From Ruminococcus sp. UBA3280 (GTDB lineage: Bacteria > Bacillota > Clostridia > Oscillospirales > Ruminococcaceae), in the NCBI GenBank assembly GCA_002362175.1, contig DETU01000009.1:1-11891 (forward strand): 11,891 bases of DNA, in the 5' to 3' direction. The notes below the pieces were generated by a model, which had not been told where the DNA came from, ran no database searches, and saw only the letters and a list, made by a program, of their open reading frames with translations. A program made the position numbers and the translations under genes. The stretch's first letter is position 1. Each line of letters opens with the position of its first letter. Positions 6,005-11,891 of this stretch are shown here, piece after piece.

Positions 6005-8107
6005 ATGGGAAATAAAATTTACGTTGGTATAGACCTTGGTACTACAAATACACTGGTAAGTTACTATAAGAAAGAAAAAAACACGATGCTGAAATTTATT
6101 GGTTCAGGAAATGTTCTTCCGTCTGTAATTTATCTTGACCCCGATACAAAGGAAATAACAGTAGGTGCTGACGCTTACAGACAGGGAAGTCTGTGTCCGG
6201 AGAACCGCATTACATCGGCAAAGACTTACATGGGCAGGGGGAAGATTTATGAATTGCCTGTCAATGACGGACAACCTGTTAACATGACTCCTACGGAAGT
6301 AGGTGCGGAGGTTTTAAAGACAGTAAAAAAGCGTATTATCAAGAAACTAAAACTTGATGAGGATGATGAGATATGTGCGGTAATTACTGTGCCAGCGGCT
6401 TTTTCGGGTATGCAGAAAGAGGAAACAAAACGTGCGGCAAAACTTGCGGGGATTAACTGTCTCGGACTTCTTCCCGAACCTGTTGCGGCAGCTATTGCAA
6501 GCGTCGGAGATATTGCCGATTCTATGGTGTTTGTCGTTGATATTGGCGGAGGTACTTATGATACCGCAGTTGTATCTTTTGATAAAAGTCTGAATCCTAA
6601 AATAGTAAGCCAGGCTGGAGATAGAACTTTGGGAGGAGACGATTTTGACAAGATAATTTATGAGTATCTTCTTCATAAAGTGGGCGACGATATAGGTGCT
6701 GATTTGTTTGATGAAGAAAATTCTGAAATGTCAAGAGAAACATATCTAACTATTACGGGTACTCTCAGGGACAGAGCACGAGAAGCTAAGGAAGAACTTT
6801 CACGCAGTAATGAATATACAATGATATGTCAGGATTTATGCGTAATTGAGGGCTACAACAACGATGAACCTGTAACGCTCCGTTATAAAATTACCCGTGA
6901 CCAGTTCAATAATCTTTCAAAGGGAATTTATGATAGAATTGAAAAACGTCTTGATATATCGATAAGGGAGTTTAAGAAAGCAGGTCACGATATAAGTGAA
7001 ATTACACATCTTGTACTTGTCGGCGGAAGCTGTTATATTCCTGCAGTAATTGAACTTTGTGAAAGAAAAATAGGTATACGTTCCTCAATGCAGTGCGACA
7101 AGACAACCGCTGTTGCTGAGGGTGCGGGAATCATGGCTGACAGCTGGACAACTATTGGCGAAAAAATCGGCGGACTTGTTGCACAGTCAATGGGTGTTTC
7201 GGTTGCAGGCGGAAAACTCTCAAAGATTATAAAGAAAAATACTGCATATCCATGTGAGAATACAGAAATTTACACCACTACTTATGATAATCAGGAAAAA
7301 GTTAAAATTTCGGTTTACTTTGCTTCACCCGACAAGGAATATTGTGAAAATGTAAGTGAACATGAGTATTACGGATATTTTGTACTTGACAACATTCAGA
7401 AAGCAAAGAAAGGTGAGCCGGAAATTGCTGTTAAATTTTCGTTTGATTCAAGCGAACAGCTTACTGTTACCGCTAAGGATTTGCACACGGGAAGTACAAA
7501 GTCATTGCAGGTAAGCCGTGAAGCATTTGATGATGATGTTTCTTCGTGCAGACCTATGGCAATTGATTTGCTTATAGATGTTTCGGGTTCTATGAGGGGA
7601 ACACCTCTTTTACAGGCAAAGCAAGCCTGTATGAAAATGGTTGACGAAATAGTTGACCTAAATGTACACAAAATGGGTATTACTGCGTTCAGTGACAATA
7701 TTATAGACATATGTTCCGTTACAGGAAATAAAGACCTGCTTCACAGGGGGATAGACAATATGACGGCATATGGCGGTACATCAATGATGAAAGGTATTGA
7801 GGGAAGTTATAATAAACTGATTGAAGCGGAAGAATCCGAAAAAATAATTTTCCTTATGACAGACGGTGCACCAAATATGGGAGACCGTTCGGAAGCGGTT
7901 GCGAAGAGGATAAGAGAGGAATCTAATGTAAAGGTTACCGTTATCTTTATCGGAAGCAAAGGCAACAGGGGTTATGGAATAGCACATAATGTATCTGTGG
8001 CGAATACTCTTGAAGGTGAAAAACCTCTTTTCTATACCGCTGAAGATATGTCGGCACTCGGAGAACTTTTCAAGGAAGTATATGCTGATATTACAAAAAC
8101 TTTTTAA
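6005..8107 (+). CDS. Hsp70-VWA fusion protein
   Basis: A 700-aa fusion. Residues 1-385 are the most canonical Hsp70 ATPase of the operon: VGIDLGTTNT (7-16), K73 in AKTYMG, ITVPAAF, E158 in EPVAAA, DIGGGTYD (179-186) and LVGGSC (338-343). Residues about 390-515 are a recognisable substrate-binding beta domain, including SMGVSVAGGKLSKIIKKNT, FVLDNI and SFDSSEQLTVTAKD, matching the DnaK order. Where DnaK has its helical lid, this protein has a von Willebrand factor A domain (about 518-700) with a complete metal site: DVSGSM (525-530), T592 in GGTSM and D620 in LMTDGAPN. VWA domains bind protein partners through the metal ion, so ATP-driven binding could be coupled to partner recognition. No signal peptide is seen, so it probably acts in the cytosol. 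GGAGG at 5987-5991 is 13 bases from ATG 6005, rather far, but TAA at 5999-6001 closes the frame upstream. Confidence 0.92.
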   Translation: MGNKIYVGIDLGTTNTLVSYYKKEKNTMLKFIGSGNVLPSVIYLDPDTKEITVGADAYRQGSLCPENRITSAKTYMGRGKIYELPVNDGQPVNMTPTEVGAEVLKTVKKRIIKKLKLDEDDEICAVITVPAAFSGMQKEETKRAAKLAGINCLGLLPEPVAAAIASVGDIADSMVFVVDIGGGTYDTAVVSFDKSLNPKIVSQAGDRTLGGDDFDKIIYEYLLHKVGDDIGADLFDEENSEMSRETYLTITGTLRDRAREAKEELSRSNEYTMICQDLCVIEGYNNDEPVTLRYKITRDQFNNLSKGIYDRIEKRLDISIREFKKAGHDISEITHLVLVGGSCYIPAVIELCERKIGIRSSMQCDKTTAVAEGAGIMADSWTTIGEKIGGLVAQSMGVSVAGGKLSKIIKKNTAYPCENTEIYTTTYDNQEKVKISVYFASPDKEYCENVSEHEYYGYFVLDNIQKAKKGEPEIAVKFSFDSSEQLTVTAKDLHTGSTKSLQVSREAFDDDVSSCRPMAIDLLIDVSGSMRGTPLLQAKQACMKMVDEIVDLNVHKMGITAFSDNIIDICSVTGNKDLLHRGIDNMTAYGGTSMMKGIEGSYNKLIEAEESEKIIFLMTDGAPNMGDRSEAVAKRIREESNVKVTVIFIGSKGNRGYGIAHNVSVANTLEGEKPLFYTAEDMSALGELFKEVYADITKTF

Positions 8108-8119
8108 GGGGGAACAGAT

Positions 8120-10852
8120 ATGATTTACAGTGAAAATAAAAAGCCTTCATATGATTTGAACAGGGAAGAGATAAAAAAATTCTTTACGTTGAGAAATTTT
8201 GAAATTCCTTCAAATGAGCTTGAATTTCTTGAAACAATGCGTAACAGAAAAATGCCCGTGAAATTTGTCTCCGATGCTATTATGGAAGCAAAAAAATGGG
8301 ACGAGGAAGAACTTGACGAGGAGTGTGCGGACAAGGAAAGCAAGCTGAAAATGTTTCTTGAATTGTATGATATTGTATATGCAGTGACTGAAACAAAGAT
8401 TGAAGCAGAGGAACAGCCGGAAGAAAAACAGGAAGAAGAACAGAAAACACAGCAGACACAGCCTGTAGATACGACTGATTTAAGCGAAAAAATGACCCTA
8501 AGTGAAGCAAAGGAATTTTTCAGAAAATACCGTGACGGAATGAAAGTTGAGAACAGAATAAAGGTCAAGTCGTCCGTTATTTATGAAAATATGCCGATTA
8601 CCATAAATACTGATTTCAGGGTACAGTATAACGAACTTGGAAAGCAGATAAGCAGAAGAAATGTTTTTATTGTAGATAAGGACTGCGTTTGTGTTGTAGC
8701 TGTCGGAGTTCTTGAAAAACAGGATAAAAATGACAAGTTCCTTTACTTTACGGCAGACAGAAATAATATTGACTATGACGAATATGAAAATCAATCATCA
8801 TTTAATATTGTTCTGCTTGAAACAAACAGTGACGGTTCTCCTATGGGAACAATGTATTATAAAGAAGTCAGAATCAACATGAATAAAATTGAAAGTACGG
8901 AAAACGTTCTCTGTATTGATTTTGGCACAAGCAATACGACTGTAGGAAGTTATCGAATCAAGAATAAATATGGTAATTCACCTGAACTGGTAGAATTTGC
9001 AGACGCTGCACATGATAATAAAATGGTGAGTTGCTGTCCTACAATGGTATACGTTAAAGACTGCAGTAATGAAGATAATATTGTTTATCATTTTGGATAT
9101 AATGCTAAAAAAATGGAACGCCAGTGTCGCTATGAATCAAAAGCTTCTGTATTTTATCAGTTGAAACATTGGATACAAGAAGATAATTCTTTTGAAAAAA
9201 GCATTGAAATTACCGACGAGGAAGGCAATACAATAAAGGTACGGAAAAGAGATATTGTAAAGGCTTATCTTCAGTTCATCATTGAACAGGCACAGGAATA
9301 TTTTAATGTGAAGTTCCAGAGGATTCACTTTACAGCTCCTGTAAAAATGAAAGGCAAATTTATTTCCGAACTTAAAGAGATGTTTGAACCAAAGTACGAA
9401 ATTATGTCGGCATATGACAGCATTGACGAGGCAGGTGCTATTATATTTGACTATGTTTCCGAAAAGTTTGAGAACATTAACGGTCATGAGGAACATGAAG
9501 GAAATGTTGCTATTGTGGACTGCGGAGGCGGTACTACTGATTTGGCTGAATGTGACTACTATTTTGGAAAATACAACTCATTGGGTCAGCGGAAAATGAG
9601 AATAGTTACGAAATTCTCAAACGGCGATTCGGCTTTTGGCGGACATAACTTGACGTTTAAGATTATGCAGCTTATTAAAATAAAGCTTGCACTGAAAAAT
9701 AATTTTATAAATCAGGAAGAATATGACAGTGTATTCGCTGAATCAGAAAATAAGGTGCTTATTGAAATTGACAACGGTAAATCCGTATATGAAAAATTTC
9801 AGAAACTTTATGAAAAATGTGAGGAATTTTTGCCGACAAAGTTTGCCGATAAGGAACTTTGGTGGGACGAAACTGAAAATGTAAAAGTAAAGCGTAATTT
9901 CTACTATTTATGGCACTATGCCGAGCAGGTGAAAATTATGTTTTACCGTGAAGAAAAAGTTGTGCTTTATGAGAATCAGAACGACAAGCTTGAAATTGTC
10001 GGCGACAAGAATTGCAACTATCTTTATTATAATGAAAACGATATTTTTGAAAAAAGAGAATATCCTTTTAATGAGCTTAAAATCACCATTACGGAAATAC
10101 GTAAAATTATTTACGGTGATATATATAAACTGCTGATTGACATTCTTCCCGATAATCCCGACAATCCTGAACATTATCGTCTTTCGGGACAATCATGCAA
10201 GATAAATCTTTTTACTGAACTTCTCAAAGAATTTATTCCGGGAAAGAAACTTCGTGAAAAACTGAATGAATATTCCGAACAGCAGGAAAGTCTTACACTG
10301 AAATTACGCTGTATCAACGGAAGTATAAGATATATGCTTTACAAATATAAGGATATCGGTGCGGAAGTTATTACAGAAAACGGACTTTCAGGACAGATTT
10401 ATGATGTATTTGTAAAGAATATTGACGGTGAAGAAATTCCTTCTGTAAAGGACAATATTATCAAATATATTCCTGTCAAGAGAGAACTCGACGAAATAGT
10501 ATTTTGTGTAAAAAATAGACACGGCAGTCAGATGAGAGAATTTTCTATACCTTCAAAGACAAAAGATATGAATTTTCAACTTTATAGGGACAATCTGAAA
10601 TCAATGTTCAAAACTATCATTAAAGAGAATCGTGAAATAAACTGGGAAGAATCACAGAGAAAACTTGCAGATTACAATGAAAGCGGATATTTTGTAATTG
10701 CAGTTCCGGCAGGAAAACAGGACGGTTATGGCTTCTGTATTTATTTCATTCAGAAAAAAGTTGATGAAACAGGTCAGAAATATGCTCTTTCTGAAGCAGG
10801 ATACTATAATTATGAAAATACAGATGTAAGCTATTTTGACGGAGAACGGTGA
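8120..10852 (+). CDS. Large multidomain protein with central Hsp70/actin-type ATPase
   Basis: A 910-aa protein. Residues 1-94 are a charged helical domain, 95-120 a Glu/Gln-rich linker, and about 130-262 an unrecognised, probably beta-rich domain (IKVKSSVIYENMPITINTDF). An Hsp70/actin-fold ATPase follows (about 263-720): phosphate-1 CIDFGTSNTT (265-274), K349 in QLKHW, E437 in DEAGA, phosphate-2 VDCGGGTTD (466-474), and an adenosine-site element LSGQSCKI (688-695) followed by LFTELLKEFIPGKKLR, which closely follows the Hsp70 pattern. Two long insertions make this core about 450 residues instead of 380. The C-terminal 190 residues show no family I know and end SYFDGER. The key catalytic residues are kept, so ATP use is plausible. 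GGGGG at 8108-8112 sets ATG 8120, and the next gene starts 6 bases after its stop. MreB/ParM is a less likely alternative because of the Hsp70-like end of the core. Confidence 0.85.
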   Translation: MIYSENKKPSYDLNREEIKKFFTLRNFEIPSNELEFLETMRNRKMPVKFVSDAIMEAKKWDEEELDEECADKESKLKMFLELYDIVYAVTETKIEAEEQPEEKQEEEQKTQQTQPVDTTDLSEKMTLSEAKEFFRKYRDGMKVENRIKVKSSVIYENMPITINTDFRVQYNELGKQISRRNVFIVDKDCVCVVAVGVLEKQDKNDKFLYFTADRNNIDYDEYENQSSFNIVLLETNSDGSPMGTMYYKEVRINMNKIESTENVLCIDFGTSNTTVGSYRIKNKYGNSPELVEFADAAHDNKMVSCCPTMVYVKDCSNEDNIVYHFGYNAKKMERQCRYESKASVFYQLKHWIQEDNSFEKSIEITDEEGNTIKVRKRDIVKAYLQFIIEQAQEYFNVKFQRIHFTAPVKMKGKFISELKEMFEPKYEIMSAYDSIDEAGAIIFDYVSEKFENINGHEEHEGNVAIVDCGGGTTDLAECDYYFGKYNSLGQRKMRIVTKFSNGDSAFGGHNLTFKIMQLIKIKLALKNNFINQEEYDSVFAESENKVLIEIDNGKSVYEKFQKLYEKCEEFLPTKFADKELWWDETENVKVKRNFYYLWHYAEQVKIMFYREEKVVLYENQNDKLEIVGDKNCNYLYYNENDIFEKREYPFNELKITITEIRKIIYGDIYKLLIDILPDNPDNPEHYRLSGQSCKINLFTELLKEFIPGKKLREKLNEYSEQQESLTLKLRCINGSIRYMLYKYKDIGAEVITENGLSGQIYDVFVKNIDGEEIPSVKDNIIKYIPVKRELDEIVFCVKNRHGSQMREFSIPSKTKDMNFQLYRDNLKSMFKTIIKENREINWEESQRKLADYNESGYFVIAVPAGKQDGYGFCIYFIQKKVDETGQKYALSEAGYYNYENTDVSYFDGER

Positions 10853-10858
10853 TAATAA

Positions 10859-11707
10859 ATGGTATATTCGGTAAAATGTACAGAAGTTAATTTTGAAAGC
10901 GGAAAGCTTTTAAGCAGGGAAATGCTTGAACAGCTGGAAAAACAGACAGGTCTTTTCCTGAATCGCTACATCAGCTACTCCGACGGTATTCTTTACGGAT
11001 TTGAATTTTCCGAATTTGATAAAGGGTTGTTTTTGTCCGAAGGTGCATTGAAAAAGAACGGAAAAGTTTATTTTTCCGACAGCAAAATCAGTGTTACAGA
11101 TATACTTGAAGCATATGATTCCGGTCATAAAAATAATGAACATATTCCGTATATGGCTCTTGTTTTCCGTGAATCCGACGATATTAAAGAAGCTGAATGT
11201 GTAATTTCTTCATGTATGAATCTTATGCTTTTGCCTGATGATGAAACAGATTTGAAAAGTGATATTATTCTTGCAAAGTTTCAGTATAATTTGGGGAGAC
11301 GTGAATGGAAGAACTATACGGACGCTGAATCGGCTCTCAGAGGTCAGCTTAACGGTGAAAAATCATATAATTACAGCTTTTTGGATACACCTTACAGTCT
11401 GTCGGGAGAAATTACTTTTTCTCCGTTCATTTTTTCACTTATGGCAGAACTTCTTGAAAAAAAACAATGTCCTACAGATATTGATTTTACACTGCTTTCC
11501 ATGATATATCAGGAAAAAATCTTGTCATTGAATGTGGTATGCTCATATCTCAGACGTTATGGGATAATATGCAACGTAAACAACAAATATGAAATAATAA
11601 ACGGTTTTCTTGATTCTCTGAAAACGAAAGCAAAGGAAAAGAAAAGTATTCCTGCTGAAGTTGTACATGAACCACAAAAAACAGTTTATTCAGGTATAGG
11701 TCTTTAA
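10859..11707 (+). CDS. Protein of unknown function with weak baseplate-like N-terminus
   Basis: A 282-aa protein ending the operon. I do not recognise it with confidence. Residues 1-80 follow a pattern common in phage tail/baseplate and type VI TssK-type N-termini: VNFESGKLLSREMLEQLEKQ, then GILYGFEFSEFDKGLFLSEG and a following KKNGKVYFSD (a filling phrase, helix, then G-[IL]-x-x-G and alternating strands). Residues about 95-165 contain beta strands (HIPYMALVFRES; SDIILAKFQYNLGRREW). Residues about 190-265 are helical, with LLSMIYQEKILSLNVVCSYLRRYG, and a basic, Lys-rich tail follows. No membrane segment or enzymatic motif is visible. The gene begins 6 bases after the preceding stop; a GGTGA element overlaps that stop and GGAG lies slightly further up. 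It may be the effector, adaptor or client of the Hsp70 set; this is context only. Confidence 0.75.
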   Translation: MVYSVKCTEVNFESGKLLSREMLEQLEKQTGLFLNRYISYSDGILYGFEFSEFDKGLFLSEGALKKNGKVYFSDSKISVTDILEAYDSGHKNNEHIPYMALVFRESDDIKEAECVISSCMNLMLLPDDETDLKSDIILAKFQYNLGRREWKNYTDAESALRGQLNGEKSYNYSFLDTPYSLSGEITFSPFIFSLMAELLEKKQCPTDIDFTLLSMIYQEKILSLNVVCSYLRRYGIICNVNNKYEIINGFLDSLKTKAKEKKSIPAEVVHEPQKTVYSGIGL

Positions 11708-11713
11708 ATTTAA

Positions 11714-11747
11714 CCCCGTTTTCCTGAAATTAATCAGGGAGACGGGG
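11714..11747 (+). terminator. Hairpin terminator of the operon
   Basis: Left arm CCCCGTTTTCCTGA (11714-11727), loop AATTAA, right arm TCAGGGAGACGGGG (11734-11747): a 14-bp stem with two G-T pairs in the middle. It begins 7 bases after the final stop codon. The tail after it (AATGATTGTTTTATAAG) has only a short T run, so termination may be partial or need help, but it is the only strong candidate in the window. Confidence 0.75.
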
Positions 11748-11760
11748 AATGATTGTTTTA

Positions 11761-11788
11761 TAAGTAAAAAACGCAAGGCTTTTACTTA
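11761..11788 (+). repeat. Inverted repeat TAAGTAAAA / TTTTACTTA
   Basis: A perfect 9-bp inverted repeat (11761-11769 with 11780-11788) encloses 10 bases. It is AT-rich and weak as an RNA stem, with no T run after it. It could be a second weak terminator or a protein-binding dyad. Confidence 0.45.
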
Positions 11789-11802
11789 AACATGTTTGTA
11801 AA
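11781..11802. repeat. Dyad around AAACATGTTT
   Basis: The perfect 10-bp palindrome AAACATGTTT (11788-11797) is flanked by TTTAC (11781-11785) and GTAAA (11798-11802), so the symmetry extends to about 22 bases with a 2-base bulge. GTAAAA at 11798-11803 can also pair with TTTTAC at 11812-11817. It looks operator-like, but such patterns occur by chance in AT-rich DNA. Confidence 0.35.
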
Positions 11803-11891
11803 AATGATAAATTTTACTTTTTCAACAAAAAATAGTACCTTAATTTGTGAAAGTAAACAAACTTTTGGCGATTATTGAAAAAAATATAGAA

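Larger units (their letters stand above)
11708..11891 (+). other. Non-coding 3' region with terminator and short dyads
   Basis: These 184 bases follow the last gene and carry no convincing reading frame on either strand. They hold the hairpin at 11714-11747, a second hairpin at 11761-11788, and alternating TTTAC/GTAAA elements to 11858. The right edge may belong to the control region of the next transcript, but I cannot assign a promoter. Confidence 0.5.

Noticed and set aside
8125..8568. 147-codon minus-strand frame with Ser-rich product
   Set aside because: It lies wholly opposite the 910-aa gene, and its Ser/Phe runs are the mirror of GAA/AAA-rich codons. It is a shadow frame.
1..11891. 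CRISPR array, tRNA or insertion sequence
   Set aside because: I saw no regularly spaced repeats, cloverleaf-like segment, transposase motif or terminal inverted repeats. The only long repeat is the coding duplication at 1931-2374 and 3026-3469.

Overview
The window is AT-rich, densely packed DNA, all coded on the plus strand. AGGAG-type ribosome binding sites sit before almost every gene, and codon use is strongly A/T-ended. This suggests a low-GC Gram-positive bacterium, most likely an anaerobic Clostridia/Ruminococcus-like gut organism. That assignment is an inference from composition, not from a marker gene.

Bases 2-11707 look like one co-directional operon that enters the window already running. 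A 64-residue C-terminal fragment of an upstream gene (2-196) is followed by nine genes separated by 33 bases or fewer, two of them overlapping. In order they are: an Hsp70-like ATPase of 526 aa (211-1791); a 191-aa soluble protein (1802-2377) and a 360-aa membrane-anchored coiled-coil protein (2390-3472) that share an ungapped 148-residue C-terminal domain; a divergent Hsp70 of 501 aa (3485-4990); a 57-aa helical protein (4992-5165); a 272-aa coiled-coil protein with an acidic tail (5153-5971); a 700-aa Hsp70 fused to a von Willebrand factor A (VWA) domain (6005-8107); a 910-aa protein with an Hsp70/actin-type ATPase core between unrecognised domains (8120-10852); and a 282-aa protein of unknown function whose first 80 residues loosely recall phage or type VI secretion baseplate subunits (10859-11707). 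A long GC-rich hairpin (11714-11747) follows the last gene and probably ends the transcript. The last 184 bases are non-coding and hold several TTTAC/GTAAA dyads.

The notable feature is four different Hsp70/actin-fold ATPases in one operon with no J-domain protein and no ordinary dnaK-grpE-dnaJ arrangement. The duplicated 148-residue domain has a C-terminal layout that faintly resembles the beta domain of GrpE, the Hsp70 nucleotide exchange factor. One copy is soluble and the other is tethered to the membrane by an N-terminal helix. A working picture, which is inference, is a specialised chaperone or assembly machine at the inner face of the membrane. In it, dedicated exchange-factor-like proteins drive several Hsp70s, the coiled-coil proteins act as scaffolds, and the VWA and C-terminal modules recognise partners. 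The substrate is not evident from the sequence. I saw no CRISPR array, tRNA, rRNA, insertion sequence or internal promoter.
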